In this document: one piece after another, positions 28,005 through 37,882 of the stretch
Numbering within the stretch: position 1 is the stretch's first letter
Layout of the letters: each line of letters starts with the position of its first letter
NCBI RefSeq assembly: GCF_900096895.1
Contig: NZ_FMYO01000003.1
Location: forward strand, 1 to 64,000
Direction of reading: 5' to 3'
DNA length: 64,000 nucleotides
Origin: Acinetobacter kookii
GTDB taxonomy: Bacteria > Pseudomonadota > Gammaproteobacteria > Pseudomonadales > Moraxellaceae
Notes under the pieces: model-generated
Databases searched by the model: none
What the model saw: only the letters and a program-made list of their open reading frames with translations
Told to the model about the DNA's origin: nothing
Position numbers and translations under genes: made by a program

Positions 28005-30671
28005 TTAATGGTGACCAGAGACTAGACTTGAGGCTTCATCCAGAGCTGACTTCAATTGGGCAGCAAAAGTTTCAGCTTCTGAATCAGTCATTGGCTTGCC
28101 ATCTTTTTTGGTGACAAAGAAAATATCTTCTGCACGCTCACCCAGGGTGGCAATTTTAGCAGAATGAATATCTAAACCCTGCATCATAAATAAACCACCT
28201 ACTTTAGCAAGTAAACCCGGATGGTCGAGCGTTGCAATTTCCACCATGTTTTGCTGAAGTGCTGCATTCAGGGTGATATCCACGGTATTTTCAATATCGA
28301 AATGACGTAACTGGCGTGGAATACGGCGTTGCATTAGGCCCGGGTATTTATCTGACTCGCTCAACGCCTTGACCAATGCCTCAATGACCGTTTGTTCACG
28401 TTCAGGGTCAGTCAGCAAAGTCCCAAAACGGTCCAGCACCACATAGGTGTCCAGGCTAAAGGCAGTCGAGGCGGTGATAATCCGTGCATCCTGAACGTCC
28501 AGGTTCATCCGGTCCAGAATGGCGACGGTGGTGGCGAATAGATTCGGTTGATCCTGAGTGTAAATAAAGATCTGCACCGCATCTTGTGCCGACTGGCGAT
28601 GGGCACGCATCAAGACCAGAGGCTCTGGATTATGGCCGTGTTGCAAGATGGCACGGGTATGCCAGGCAATTTCATCGGCTGATTCCTTAATAAAGTATTC
28701 ATCGCCGAGTTCTTGCCAGACTTTTTCGACATCCGCCAGGGAGAAGTCATTGACCAGCAATTCACTGGCAGCGAATTTGGTGTCTTCAATCAGCATCTGA
28801 TAATCCACCGGATGTCCCAGACCGGTACGAATCACATCACGTGCGTGGGTATAAAGCTGACGCATCAGGGAGGCACGCCAGGTATTCCACAGTTTTGGAT
28901 TGGTCGCGTTAATATCGGCAACGGTTAAGGTATACAGATAGTCCAGGTGTTCCATATCACCGAGTTTTTCAGCGAAATCTTGCACCACGTCCGGGTCTGA
29001 AATATCTTTTTTCTGTGCGGTCATCGACATCAGCAAGTGGTTTTGAATCAGCCAGGCCACAAGGTTACATTCACGTTCGGTAAAGCCGTGGGTACGACAG
29101 AAGGTAATCGCATCTTCTGCACCCAGTTCGCTATGGTCACCGCCACGACCTTTGGCAATGTCATGGAACAAGGCCGCCAGATAGACAATGTCGCGACGGC
29201 GAAGACGCTGGAACACCGAACTGACCACCGGAAAATCTTTGGCAAATTCAGGTTCTTTAAAGCGGTTTAAATTGCGCAGCAATAATAAAGTATGCGCATC
29301 TACGGTATAGATATGGAACAGGTCATATTGCATCAGCCCCATAATTTGCCCGAATGCCGGAATATAGTTTCCGAGCACGCCATAACGTTTCATCGCCACC
29401 AGTGTGTCATACAGGCGATGCGGCGAACGCATGATTGCCATAAACAGGGCCTGATGTTCGGGATTATCGCGATAGGCTTGATTGATGCGTTTGGCTGCCA
29501 GGGTGAGCAGACGCAAAGTACGGGCACGGATACCTTCAATTTCAGGACGGTTCGCCAATAAATAGAACAGTTCTAAAATTGCACTTGGACGTTCCGAGAA
29601 AATTTTATGATGCTGTACCGCCAGTTTGCCATCGACCAATTTGAAATTTTCGTTAATTTCTTCAATTTTGCGCTCGTAGTTGGGCAACCGTGGGGTAATC
29701 ACAGATTCATTAAAGTAGGCCAGCAGCATTTCATTTAAGGTAGAGACCTGCTGTGCGCTACGGTAATAGCGCTTCATGAACTGTTCAATCGGATAATTCG
29801 GCGATTTATCTTCTTCACGGGTATAGCCAAACAAGGCTGCAATATCACGCTGATAATCGAACAATAAGCGGTTTTCATCGCGTTTGGTCAGACGGTGCAG
29901 ATGATGACGGATTTCCCATAAAAAGCTTTCGGCTTCTTCTAGAACACCCAGTTCAAACTCTGAAATAAAGCCTAAATGCACCAGGTCATAAATCCGGTTG
30001 ACCCGGAAGTGACGTTTGGCAATCCAGCCAATCTGGTTGATGTCGCGGATGCCTCCCGGCGCATTTTTAATATCTGGTTCCAGGTTGCTTTCGGTATTGT
30101 TGTGCTGCGCATAGCGTTTTGCCTGCTCATCCATTTTGGCATCAAAAAAGGTTTTATCGGTCCAGGTTTGCGAAACAATACGGCGTGGCCATTTGGCCAG
30201 ATGCCGGTTGCCACTAATTAAGCGCGATTCAATCAGCGCAGTTGCGACGGTTAAATCATTGGTGGCCTGTTCAACACATTGCAAAATGGTCCGTACGCTA
30301 ATACCGGGTTTGAAATTGCCGACATCCCAAAGCGAGGAGATAAAAGTGGAAATCAGTTTTTCCTGCTCGGCAGTAATGTCCTGTTCCGATAAAATCATGA
30401 TATCGACATCGGAATAAGGCAGCATTTCCCGGCGGCCATAACCACCTACCGCAAACAAGCCCAGATCGGTCTGGTCAAGTTCAGCATGTTTCCAGAGAAA
30501 CTCCAGGGCTTCATCAATCAAATGGGAGCGGGCCAGGATAATTTCCCGGATAGACTGTCCATTTTCAAAACTTTCCTGAAGCTGATTTTCAACATCGGTG
30601 CGCCATTGATTGATTGCCTGGATGTCATGGTTACTTTTAACGTAATTCAGCAGAGGAGAGGTATTGATCAT
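28005..30671 (-). CDS. glnD: [Protein-PII] uridylyltransferase/uridylyl-removing enzyme
   Basis: The nitrogen sensor that uridylylates PII under low glutamine and removes UMP under high glutamine. The nucleotidyltransferase motif [20 protein letters not shown] (about residues 73-92) has the GG and DxD. The HD hydrolase motif is in [19 protein letters not shown] (near residue 500). Two C-terminal ACT domains (about residues 695-770 and 805-880) sense glutamine. At 888 aa it is full length. Spacing to purT (30 bp) and dapC (25 bp) suggests co-transcription purT-glnD-dapC. Confidence 0.97.
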   Translation of the reverse strand: MINTSPLLNYVKSNHDIQAINQWRTDVENQLQESFENGQSIREIILARSHLIDEALEFLWKHAELDQTDLGLFAVGGYGRREMLPYSDVDIMILSEQDITAEQEKLISTFISSLWDVGNFKPGISVRTILQCVEQATNDLTVATALIESRLISGNRHLAKWPRRIVSQTWTDKTFFDAKMDEQAKRYAQHNNTESNLEPDIKNAPGGIRDINQIGWIAKRHFRVNRIYDLVHLGFISEFELGVLEEAESFLWEIRHHLHRLTKRDENRLLFDYQRDIAALFGYTREEDKSPNYPIEQFMKRYYRSAQQVSTLNEMLLAYFNESVITPRLPNYERKIEEINENFKLVDGKLAVQHHKIFSERPSAILELFYLLANRPEIEGIRARTLRLLTLAAKRINQAYRDNPEHQALFMAIMRSPHRLYDTLVAMKRYGVLGNYIPAFGQIMGLMQYDLFHIYTVDAHTLLLLRNLNRFKEPEFAKDFPVVSSVFQRLRRRDIVYLAALFHDIAKGRGGDHSELGAEDAITFCRTHGFTERECNLVAWLIQNHLLMSMTAQKKDISDPDVVQDFAEKLGDMEHLDYLYTLTVADINATNPKLWNTWRASLMRQLYTHARDVIRTGLGHPVDYQMLIEDTKFAASELLVNDFSLADVEKVWQELGDEYFIKESADEIAWHTRAILQHGHNPEPLVLMRAHRQSAQDAVQIFIYTQDQPNLFATTVAILDRMNLDVQDARIITASTAFSLDTYVVLDRFGTLLTDPEREQTVIEALVKALSESDKYPGLMQRRIPRQLRHFDIENTVDITLNAALQQNMVEIATLDHPGLLAKVGGLFMMQGLDIHSAKIATLGERAEDIFFVTKKDGKPMTDSEAETFAAQLKSALDEASSLVSGHH

Positions 30672-30701
30672 GAACAGTGGTCCGTTAATAAGGTGGCAGG
30701 T

Positions 30702-31907
30702 TTAGTTTTGTTGAACACTGACTTGAGACGCCGTCTCTAGGGCAAGTTGACGCGCCTGATCTGTTGTTTCAGCACGTGCAGTTGCAACCCCCATACGACG
30801 GCGTTTAAAACCCTCGGGTTTACCAAAAAGGCGTAAATCGGTGTCTGGATTGGCTAAAGCAAGATTTAAGCCAGAAAAAGACAGATTGGTGTCATCAACG
30901 CCTGCATAAATGACGGCACTGGCTGCCACACTATGACGAGATGTGTTCACCGGCAGGCCTAAAATGGCACGTGCATGTAATTCAAATTCGCTCTGGAATT
31001 GCGATGCAAGAGTAACAAGCCCGGTGTCATGCGGACGTGGAGAGACTTCACTAAACCATACTTTATCGCCTTTGACAAACAGTTCCACACCGAAAATACC
31101 GCAGCCTCCTAAAGCTGTTGTGACTTTATGCGCAATGCGTTTGGCTTCTTCCAAAGCCGCCGCTGTCATGGCTTGAGGCTGCCAGCTTTCGACATAATCG
31201 CCAGAGTCCTGACGGTGTCCGATCGGGTCGCAGTATTGCGTTTCAATTTCACCTGTTTCCGCATTTTTGGCACGTACCGTGAGCAGGGTAATTTCAAAGT
31301 CGAAGTCGATTTGCGATTCGACAATCACTTTACCCTGATTGACCCGGCCACCGGTTTGCGCATATTCCCAGGCCGCATCCACTTCATCAAAGTTCTTGAC
31401 GCGTGATTGTCCCTTACCGGAAGAAGACATCACCGGTTTGACAAAGTTGGGATAGCCAATGTCATCACAGGCTGCACGGAATGATTCTAGCGAGTCGGCA
31501 AAACGGTAAGCTGAGGTCGGCAAGCCCAGTTCTTCGGCAGCCAGACGGCGAATGCCTTCACGGTTCATGGTCAGGTTGACGGCTTTGGCAGAAGGAATGA
31601 CGGTGGCAATATTCTGTTGTTCGATTTCCACCAGAACTTGGGTCGCAATAGCCTCAATTTCAGGCACAATTAAATCAGGTTTAACCTGCTGGATCAGTTG
31701 CTTGAGTTCTTCGGCATCTGCCATATTCAAGGTATAGGCATAATGGGCAACTTGCATGGCAGGCGCATGGTCATAACGGTCAGCAGCATGAACTTCTACA
31801 CCTAAACGTTGCAGAGAAATCACCACTTCTTTACCTAATTCTCCTGAGCCTAAGAGCAAAACTTTAAAGGCAGAAGCTTGAAGGGGAGTACCAATAGTCA
31901 CGCTCAT
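30702..31907 (-). CDS. purT: Formate-dependent phosphoribosylglycinamide formyltransferase 2
   Basis: Catalyses the folate-independent third step of purine synthesis with formate and ATP. It is an ATP-grasp enzyme: [20 protein letters not shown] at the N-terminus, [13 protein letters not shown] for the ATP loop and [16 protein letters not shown] for the metal site. The ATG at 31907 follows GGATGA and gives the usual N-terminus (SVTIGTPL); the ATG at 31916 is the alternative. It heads the cluster with glnD and dapC. Confidence 0.95.
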   Translation of the reverse strand: MSVTIGTPLQASAFKVLLLGSGELGKEVVISLQRLGVEVHAADRYDHAPAMQVAHYAYTLNMADAEELKQLIQQVKPDLIVPEIEAIATQVLVEIEQQNIATVIPSAKAVNLTMNREGIRRLAAEELGLPTSAYRFADSLESFRAACDDIGYPNFVKPVMSSSGKGQSRVKNFDEVDAAWEYAQTGGRVNQGKVIVESQIDFDFEITLLTVRAKNAETGEIETQYCDPIGHRQDSGDYVESWQPQAMTAAALEEAKRIAHKVTTALGGCGIFGVELFVKGDKVWFSEVSPRPHDTGLVTLASQFQSEFELHARAILGLPVNTSRHSVAASAVIYAGVDDTNLSFSGLNLALANPDTDLRLFGKPEGFKRRRMGVATARAETTDQARQLALETASQVSVQQN

Positions 31908-32040
31908 GTAAATCATCCATGCTTGATTTTATGGACTTTTAGCATAGCAGAACTGATTGCCGAATTAAGCCCGGATTCACATAAAATAATGATATTGTCC
32001 AACAATTTTATTTATAAAGTGCTTTAAAAATTTCCCTAAA

Positions 32041-32061
32041 TCCCTCTTTATAAAAGAGGGA
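32041..32061 (-). terminator. Hairpin after azlD
   Basis: TCCCTCTTT (32041-32049) pairs with AAAGAGGGA (32053-32061). The T content after it on the minus strand is modest, so it is a probable but not strong terminator. Confidence 0.5.
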
Positions 32062-32075
32062 CTTGTATACAGGGT

Positions 32076-32423
32076 TTAAAAGGAAACCGGCAGATAAGTA
32101 TAAATCACGCCATAGGCCAGCGCAGCGGTTAAAGTCGCCGGAACAATCTTCTTGAACTTAAAATACAGCCCGGCTAAGGTTAAAAAACCGACCAGCATGG
32201 CAAAGCTTTTATTCGGATTTTCCATGAGTGGCGGAAGTGTCGCCACCACCAGCATGGAGCTGATAGCGGCAATGCCAATACTGCCTAAAGCAATTCTGAT
32301 CCAGACCGAGCCACGCTTTTGAGCGTTTTGCCGACTTTTCTGAATGACATAAAAAGGACCAAAACGCGAAGCAAAATTGGCAATCCCGACAATAATCCCG
32401 ACCAGAATAATTTCAAGATTCAT
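32076..32423 (-). CDS. azlD: AzlD-family small subunit of branched-chain amino-acid exporter
   Basis: About 115 aa with three or four hydrophobic segments and the FASRFGPFYVIQ segment near residue 17, typical of AzlD. The start at 32423 (NLEIILVGIIVG) is preferred because it overlaps the end of azlC by 11 nt; an in-frame ATG run at 32447 would lengthen it by 8 residues. With AzlC it forms a heteromeric exporter for leucine-type amino acids in the inner membrane. The substrate is inferred from the family. Confidence 0.85.
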   Translation of the reverse strand: MNLEIILVGIIVGIANFASRFGPFYVIQKSRQNAQKRGSVWIRIALGSIGIAAISSMLVVATLPPLMENPNKSFAMLVGFLTLAGLYFKFKKIVPATLTAALAYGVIYTYLPVSF

Positions 32424-33168
32424 GGGCTTCTCCCAGTGCATCATCATGCTGTTTTAAAACATAGTGCTTAAATAAGCCGGCCAGAATGCCGGATAGAATC
32501 CCTATAAAAATGGCTGCAGACAAATTAATGAAATAGCAGGCAATTGCTGAAACAATTAAACAGACTGTGACAATAAAGGTATGTTTCTTTTCAAAGGCAG
32601 CCAGCAGGAAGCTCAGGAATAAAGCCGGCAGCAGGAAATCCAGGGCGGCCTGTAAAAACTGCGGCAAGGCACTGACCTGATCGGCGAACAATCCACCCAG
32701 GAAAGAACCTAAAGCCCAGGACATCCAGCTAAACAGGCTTAAGCCCAGCATCCAGGACTCTGACCATTCCTGACGGCGTTGCGACAGTTTAATCATGCCC
32801 GAGGCAAACACTTCATCGGTCAGGCCCCAGGCCCAGACGGCGGTTTTCTTTAAATTCAGCTTGTCCTGAATCAGGTTTTGTAGGGCTGGGCCGTAAAGCA
32901 CATGTCGAATATCCAGTGCAATCACGGTGAGGGCGGTCATCCAGATGGAGGTGCCACTGCCCAGTAAGGCGACAACCAGAAACTGGCTGGCACCGGCATA
33001 CATCGAGCAGGATAAAAACAGCGCTTCCCAGGAGCTAAAACCGAACTGGCTGGCCGAAACACCAAAAGCAAATGAAACAGGAAGATAAGTAAAAATAATG
33101 GCTTGGCTGTCTTTAGCACCTTGCCAAAAGCCGGCAGCTTGAATTGGAGGGATTTTGTCCTCAGACAC
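32413..33168 (-). CDS. azlC: AzlC-family large subunit of branched-chain amino-acid exporter
   Basis: A membrane protein of the LIV-E family. The conserved AIIFTYLPVSFAFGVSASQFG and MYAGASQFLVVALL helices are visible. The frame is open back to 33291, but the extra 41 residues are hydrophilic, unlike AzlC, and overlap the divergent lipoprotein start. A GTG at 33168 with AAAGG just upstream gives a 251-aa protein of normal length. It is translationally coupled to azlD. Confidence 0.88.
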   Translation of the reverse strand: MSEDKIPPIQAAGFWQGAKDSQAIIFTYLPVSFAFGVSASQFGFSSWEALFLSCSMYAGASQFLVVALLGSGTSIWMTALTVIALDIRHVLYGPALQNLIQDKLNLKKTAVWAWGLTDEVFASGMIKLSQRRQEWSESWMLGLSLFSWMSWALGSFLGGLFADQVSALPQFLQAALDFLLPALFLSFLLAAFEKKHTFIVTVCLIVSAIACYFINLSAAIFIGILSGILAGLFKHYVLKQHDDALGEAHES

Positions 33169-33272
33169 GACACACCTTTGCGGGAGAGTTGAACAACAGG
33201 TCAAATGATGATTGAGTATTGTACTCGAATTCACTAGCATAGTGCCGAATTGTTTATCTAAGCGAGCCTGAT

Positions 33273-33752
33273 ATGTTGATGTCGAAGACACGTGGAATGC
33301 TGATCGTTTCTTTATTGTGCAGTAGTGTTTTGCTGCAGGCTTGTGGAAATGATGGCGAAAAAACAGAAAAAGCTGAAATTAAACCCGCACCCAAACTGAC
33401 CAATGATGCAACGACTTATGCGCATGAAGCCTGGACATTCATTAACAGGGTGGATGGTCTGGTGTATAAGAAACAGCTGGATCTGATTGATGAACAAGTC
33501 CGTAAGCCGGCTCGCAAGCTCAGTACAGATTGGCGCATTAATGTCAAAATGACCGATTCCGTGACTGAGGGAAAATATGCCTTATGTCGTAAGGCATTGA
33601 CCAGTCTGGAAATCTGGGCGCGTGAGACGATGGAGCAATCCAGTACAGTGGCGCAGAAGCAGGCCGATTACGAACGCGATAAACAGCAATGTAAAGGTGC
33701 GATTGAGCATCCGCAGCTGGGCAATACCGACCCGAAAAAGATCGGCGTTTAA
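33273..33752 (+). CDS. Hypothetical lipoprotein, 159 aa
   Basis: The signal peptide ends in a lipobox (LLQAC, Cys at about residue 24). A Lys/Glu/Pro-rich spacer follows, then a helical domain (about residues 50-145) with two Cys residues that could form a disulfide. The domain is soluble and mixed-charge. No family was recognised. It is divergent from azlC and ends at its own terminator. Periplasmic or outer-membrane location is inferred from the lipobox alone. Confidence 0.75.
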   Translation: MLMSKTRGMLIVSLLCSSVLLQACGNDGEKTEKAEIKPAPKLTNDATTYAHEAWTFINRVDGLVYKKQLDLIDEQVRKPARKLSTDWRINVKMTDSVTEGKYALCRKALTSLEIWARETMEQSSTVAQKQADYERDKQQCKGAIEHPQLGNTDPKKIGV

Positions 33753-33761
33753 ATGCAAAGC

Positions 33762-33787
33762 AAACGAGGCAATGGCCTCGTTTTTTT
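33762..33787 (+). terminator. Terminator after the lipoprotein gene
   Basis: AAACGAGGC (33762-33770) pairs with GCCTCGTTT (33775-33783), then T-rich DNA. Confidence 0.85.
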
Positions 33788-33979
33788 ATATTTTAAATGT
33801 TTAAGCAGGTTCTTATTTATAGCTTTAAAGAATGAGTGAGAAGATAAAGTGATAACCTGATAAAAATATTAAATTATCACAAAACGATAAAATATGTATA
33901 ATAATAGACATTGTTATTATAATATTATTTAAATAAATTCAAGAATTATTTAACTTTAAAAGAATCAGGAGTAATAAAG

Positions 33980-34156
33980 ATGGTAAATAAAGTGTTTTTA
34001 TCAATAAGTATGGCTGTCGTTTTGAGTGCTTTAAGTAGTGTTGCCACAGCTGCAGAGCCGCTACAGGCCATCCAGGCGTCATTGGACAATGAACATGAAG
34101 TTGCGCCATGCACCAATGGGTTTGATGATGTCAATGTGTGTCAATTACGTTCATAA
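33980..34156 (+). CDS. Small secreted protein, 58 aa
   Basis: A 58-codon frame with AGGAG 8 nt upstream of the ATG. The N-terminus is a clear Sec signal peptide (VNKVFLSISMAVVLSALSSV, cleavage likely after ATA near residue 25). That leaves a mature part of about 33 residues with two Cys (PCTNGF and NVCQL) that could form a disulfide. It is isolated in an AT-rich gap between the lipoprotein gene and the minus-strand regulator. Function unknown; the strong ribosome binding site and signal peptide argue that it is real. Confidence 0.65.
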   Translation: MVNKVFLSISMAVVLSALSSVATAAEPLQAIQASLDNEHEVAPCTNGFDDVNVCQLRS

Positions 34157-34289
34157 ACACGATAAATAAAATAAATGCGTCATCCGGTAAGTCATTCACC
34201 TGTCAGGCTTGACCCAAACACAGCTGATACCGCAACGCGATACATCGCTGAATTATTTTCATGATTTAAAATTTTCTTCATGTTCCGAT

Positions 34290-34991
34290 TTAAAGATTGG
34301 GAAAGGCATGCGCGATGCGATGCAGTTTCGGTACATCTACAATCTCAATTTTCTTAAAAGATAGGCGCAATATATTTTGCTGTTCCAAAGCTTGCAGTTC
34401 CTGATTGATGGTCTGCCGGGAGCAGGTCAGCATTTGAGCCAGTTGTTCCTGAGATAAATGAATGACATTCTTTTCAATACTTAAATGATTGCCATAGCCA
34501 TTTAAAATAAACATCAAACGCTGTGCCAAACGCTGGCTGATGCTTTGCGTTTGAATGGAAATCAGCTCCAGAAAAGCAAAGCGCAACTTTTGACTGGTCA
34601 ATTGCGCGATGTGATACCAAAAAACCGGATGCTGTTGCAGCAGTGATTGCAGGGCGGTACTGGAAATATGCAGGATCAGACTTTTTTGCGTGGCAATGGC
34701 ATCGTGGGAACGGGGCTGGGCATCAACCAGCGAGATTTCACCAAACCACATAATCGGTTCAACAATGGCAGCCACCGACTCTTTGCCATGAATATCAATA
34801 TAGCCCAGGCGAACGGCACCCTCTAAAACGGCATAGATGCCATTAAATGAATCACCGGCATGAAAAATCGCGTGTTCCTTGTCAAAACGCTGCTGCACGG
34901 CATGCTGGATAATGAACTGCTTAAATTCGGCTGACAATTGTGCAAACCATATATTCTGCTGTAAATGATCGATATAAACCGGTTCGAGCAT
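34290..34991 (-). CDS. Crp/Fnr-family transcriptional regulator
   Basis: A 233-aa protein with an N-terminal cNMP-binding-like barrel (FHAGDSFNGIYAVLEGAVRL, about residues 42-61, and EPIMWFGEISLVDAQPR, about 77-93) and a C-terminal winged helix whose HTH is SQEQLAQMLTCSRQTINQEL (about residues 180-199). There is no N-terminal Cys cluster. The divergent neighbour at 35092 (Mpo1-like) shares its upstream region and is the obvious candidate target, though no operator was identified. Confidence 0.85.
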   Translation of the reverse strand: MLEPVYIDHLQQNIWFAQLSAEFKQFIIQHAVQQRFDKEHAIFHAGDSFNGIYAVLEGAVRLGYIDIHGKESVAAIVEPIMWFGEISLVDAQPRSHDAIATQKSLILHISSTALQSLLQQHPVFWYHIAQLTSQKLRFAFLELISIQTQSISQRLAQRLMFILNGYGNHLSIEKNVIHLSQEQLAQMLTCSRQTINQELQALEQQNILRLSFKKIEIVDVPKLHRIAHAFPNL

Positions 34992-35091
34992 TGTTATTCC
35001 TTTTTTAATGTCAGTTGTCGGCTAGCTGACAACTTGTCCGGGTATTTTTTTATATAGTGAAATAAAATATAAGTCTAACAAGGAAACGGTC

Positions 35092-35625
35092 ATGACCAAA
35101 CTAGAACAGCTGCTGAGCCAGTATGCAGCATATCATCTGGACCAGAAAAATATTTATACCCATTTTATTGGCATTCCATTGATTGTGTTTTCTATTATCT
35201 GCCTGACTGCACGTGCCGGTGTGATCATTTCAGGTGTTGAGCTGACGCTGGCTTTAGGGCTATTGCTTGCCAGTACGCTGTATTATCTCAGCCTGGACCG
35301 CATCTTTGGCCTGATCATGTTGCTCATCTATGCGCTTGCTTATCCATTCGCTTACAGGATTGCCCAGCTGGATACGGCGGTCTGGTTAAGCTTAAGTATT
35401 GGCATTTTTGTGGTGGGATGGGTATTCCAGTTTGTGGGCCATTTTTATGAAAAGAAAAAACCGGCTTTTATGGATGATGTGATTGGCCTAGCAATCGGTC
35501 CTTTATTTGTATTGGCTGAAATGGTGTTTATGTTTGGATTTCGAAAAGAGCTGGAGCAACGCATGCTGGCAGAAGCACGCAAGCAACGTGCTGCAATGGA
35601 TGCCCAGACGGTAAGCCTGAACTGA
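35092..35625 (+). CDS. Mpo1/DUF962-family membrane protein
   Basis: A 177-aa protein beginning KLEQLLSQYAAYHLDQKNIY, followed by HFIGIPLIVFSI, the His-containing motifs of the Mpo1-like family (yeast Mpo1 is a 2-hydroxy fatty-acid dioxygenase). A further conserved His lies in FVGHFYEKKKPA (about residue 122). Four hydrophobic segments place it in the inner membrane. Bacterial substrates are unknown. AAGGAAACGG lies before the ATG. It is divergent from the Crp/Fnr gene. Confidence 0.85.
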   Translation: MTKLEQLLSQYAAYHLDQKNIYTHFIGIPLIVFSIICLTARAGVIISGVELTLALGLLLASTLYYLSLDRIFGLIMLLIYALAYPFAYRIAQLDTAVWLSLSIGIFVVGWVFQFVGHFYEKKKPAFMDDVIGLAIGPLFVLAEMVFMFGFRKELEQRMLAEARKQRAAMDAQTVSLN

Positions 35626-35639
35626 AAAAGTTCGACATA

Positions 35640-35985
35640 AAAAAGCCAGCATCATACTTAATGCTGATCAGTTAAGGAGTTTAGAAATAGACTTTTTAAT
35701 TTTTAAGTAATTCACGGCGGAGTCTTGCCGTTTTAAATCAAACTGTTTCAGCTCATTTGTTACTTTGGTTTCGCCCAAAGTAACCAAAGGCATTTGTCAT
35801 CCGCAAAACTCGTCAGCCACCATCAACTAGCAAATTTGTCGCAGAAACAATCATTTTTTAATGTAGTCATGCCTCAAACAGTTGCGGATGACTTTTCCAC
35901 ATGTCAAATATAATCATGACTTTAAAAAAGAAAATGCCAGTCAATTTCTTAACTGACTGGCATTACAGCATGATGCTGGCTTTTT
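35640..35985. repeat. Palindromic intergenic element with 16-bp terminal inverted repeats
   Basis: AAAAAGCCAGCATCAT (35640-35655) is repeated in perfect inverted form at 35970-35985. Inside lie a second inverted pair, GTCATCCGCAA (35796-35806) with TTGCGGATGAC (35882-35892), and a tight hairpin, GTTACTTTGG (35759-35768) with CCAAAGTAAC (35775-35784). No frame is coding. The nested symmetry is like a miniature mobile element or REP-type repeat. No clear target duplication flanks it. Confidence 0.65.
35925..35963 (-). terminator. Terminator after ychF
   Basis: ATGCCAGTCA (35934-35943) pairs with TGACTGGCAT (35954-35963). On the minus strand it is followed by TTTTCTTTTTT. It lies within the palindromic element. 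Confidence 0.8.
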
Positions 35986-36011
35986 AAGCTGTTTTGAAAC
36001 GTCAGAATGGC

Positions 36012-37103
36012 TTAAACGTTAAAACGGAAGTGCAGCACATCACCGTCCTGAACCACGTAAGTCTTGCCTTCCAAACGCCATTTACCGGCTTCTTTCGCGC
36101 CAGCTTCGCCGTTGTACTGCACGAAGTCATCATAAGCAATACATTCAGCGCGGATAAAGCCTTTTTCGAAATCCGTGTGAATCACACCGGCTGCTTGAGG
36201 TGCAGTCGCACCGACTTTCACGGTCCAGGCACGAACTTCCTGTACACCCGCAGTGAAGTAAGTCTGTAAGCCAAGCAGGCTGTAACCGGCACGGATTACG
36301 ATGTTCAGACCTGGTTCTTCCATGCCCATCGCTTCTAAAAATTCAGCACGGTCTTCATCTTCAAGCAGTGAAATTTCAGCTTCAATCTGGTTGCACAGTG
36401 GAACCACAATCGCATTTTCTTCAGCGGCCAATTTTTTAACAGCTTCCAGATGCGGGTTGTTTTCAAAACCGTCTTCAGCCACGTTGGCAATATACATGGT
36501 CGGTTTTAAAGTCATTAAACCGAAACCGCGTACCAGTTTGCGTTCATCATCATCCAGATTGGCTGCACGTGCAGGTTTGCCTTCATCCAGTAAAGGCAGG
36601 ATTTTGTCCAGAACGGCTTTGGTGGCAAGTGCATCTTTGTCGCCGCCTTTTGCAGATTTAGCCAGACGCGTAACCGCTTTAGTCACAGTTTCCAGGTCAG
36701 CCAGTGCAAGTTCCGTGTTGATGGTCGCGATATCATCCAGCGGGTCAATCTTACCATTGACGTGAATCACGTTTTCATCTTCAAAACAACGCACCACGTG
36801 TGCAATGGCATCAGTTTCACGGATGTTGGCCAGGAACTGGTTACCCAGACCTTCGCCTTTAGAGGCACCGGCAACCAGACCGGCAATGTCTACAAATTCC
36901 ATGGTGGTTGGAAGCACGCGTTGCGGATTGACAATTTCAGCCAGTTTGTCCAAGCGTGGATCAGGTACAGGCACGATACCGGTGTTTGGTTCGATGGTAC
37001 AGAACGGGAAATTTTCTGCAGCAATAGCAGCTTTAGTCAATGCATTGAAAAGTGTAGATTTACCAACGTTCGGCAAGCCGACAATACCGCAATTAAAACC
37101 CAT
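36012..37103 (-). CDS. ychF: Redox-regulated ATPase YchF (Obg-related)
   Basis: A universally conserved P-loop protein that hydrolyses ATP rather than GTP and associates with ribosomes. The Walker A loop is [15 protein letters not shown] (about residues 7-21). [20 protein letters not shown] is switch II. The TGS domain is at the C-terminus (from about residue 275). A Cys lies in FCTIEPN. The ATG at 37103 gives the standard [12 protein letters not shown]-terminus; the ATG at 37115 is an alternative. Length (363 aa) is normal. Confidence 0.96.
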   Translation of the reverse strand: MGFNCGIVGLPNVGKSTLFNALTKAAIAAENFPFCTIEPNTGIVPVPDPRLDKLAEIVNPQRVLPTTMEFVDIAGLVAGASKGEGLGNQFLANIRETDAIAHVVRCFEDENVIHVNGKIDPLDDIATINTELALADLETVTKAVTRLAKSAKGGDKDALATKAVLDKILPLLDEGKPARAANLDDDERKLVRGFGLMTLKPTMYIANVAEDGFENNPHLEAVKKLAAEENAIVVPLCNQIEAEISLLEDEDRAEFLEAMGMEEPGLNIVIRAGYSLLGLQTYFTAGVQEVRAWTVKVGATAPQAAGVIHTDFEKGFIRAECIAYDDFVQYNGEAGAKEAGKWRLEGKTYVVQDGDVLHFRFNV

Positions 37104-37153
37104 GAAATGACTCACAACGTGTTATTTAAAAATTGCCGCTGATTTTACATGAA

Positions 37154-37179
37154 AGCCATGACAAAGTCAGGTCATGGCT
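37154..37179 (-). terminator. Terminator at the end of the sulfur-uptake operon
   Basis: AGCCATGAC (37154-37162) pairs with GTCATGGCT (37171-37179), with TTTC following on the minus strand. Confidence 0.6.
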
Positions 37180-37216
37180 GGATGCTTTGTTGAAAACTCC
37201 TAAAATGGATAGGGAT

Positions 37217-37882
37217 TTAAATTTTGCGTTTGTCCAGCTGACGGGAGAGGCTATCGCCCGTGGCCTGCACCAGCATGACCAGAATCACCAGCACTACAAT
37301 TACGGCAAGCATAATCGGCATGTCAAAACGCTGATAACCATAACGATAGGCAATATCGCCCAAACCGCCTGCGCCAATGGCACCGGCAATTGCCGAGGAG
37401 TTGATCATGGTGACTAAAGTCACGGTAAAACCGGCCACAATCCCGGGCAGGGCTTCAGGCAGCAGCACATGCCAGATGATCTGCTTGCGGTTACAGCCAA
37501 TCGCCTGGGCGGCTTCAATCAGACCTTGATCGACCTCGCGTAAGCTGACTTCTGCAATACGGGCAAAGAACGGTGTGGCTGCCAGGGTTAAAGGTACCAC
37601 CGCGGCCCAGACCCCATAACTGGTGCCAACAATCCAGCGAGTGAGTGGAATGAGCGCCACCATTAAAATTAAAAATGGTACCGAACGGGTAATGTTGACC
37701 ACCCAGCCCAAGGCCTGATTAATAGGCTTGGATGGATAGATGCCATGTTCGGAGGTGCTGACCAAAATGATCGCGATAGGCAAGCCAATCAGAAAAGCCA
37801 CAATGGCGGATACGCCGATCATCAATAGCGTGTCAATGGTGCCAGTAAGTAATAAATCAATAAGCTGGTCGTGCATAGCCAA
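37217..37882 (-). CDS. metI: MetI-like ABC transporter permease
   Basis: A 221-aa inner-membrane permease with five or six helices and the EAA loop (EVDQGLIEAAQAIGCNRKQI, about residue 136), which docks to the ATPase. The N-terminus (LIDLLLTGTIDTLLMIGVSA) matches MetI of the methionine uptake family. Its start overlaps the end of metN by 26 nt. It is the last gene of the operon. In this context the cargo may be an organosulfur compound rather than methionine. Confidence 0.9.
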   Translation of the reverse strand: MAMHDQLIDLLLTGTIDTLLMIGVSAIVAFLIGLPIAIILVSTSEHGIYPSKPINQALGWVVNITRSVPFLILMVALIPLTRWIVGTSYGVWAAVVPLTLAATPFFARIAEVSLREVDQGLIEAAQAIGCNRKQIIWHVLLPEALPGIVAGFTVTLVTMINSSAIAGAIGAGGLGDIAYRYGYQRFDMPIMLAVIVVLVILVMLVQATGDSLSRQLDKRKI

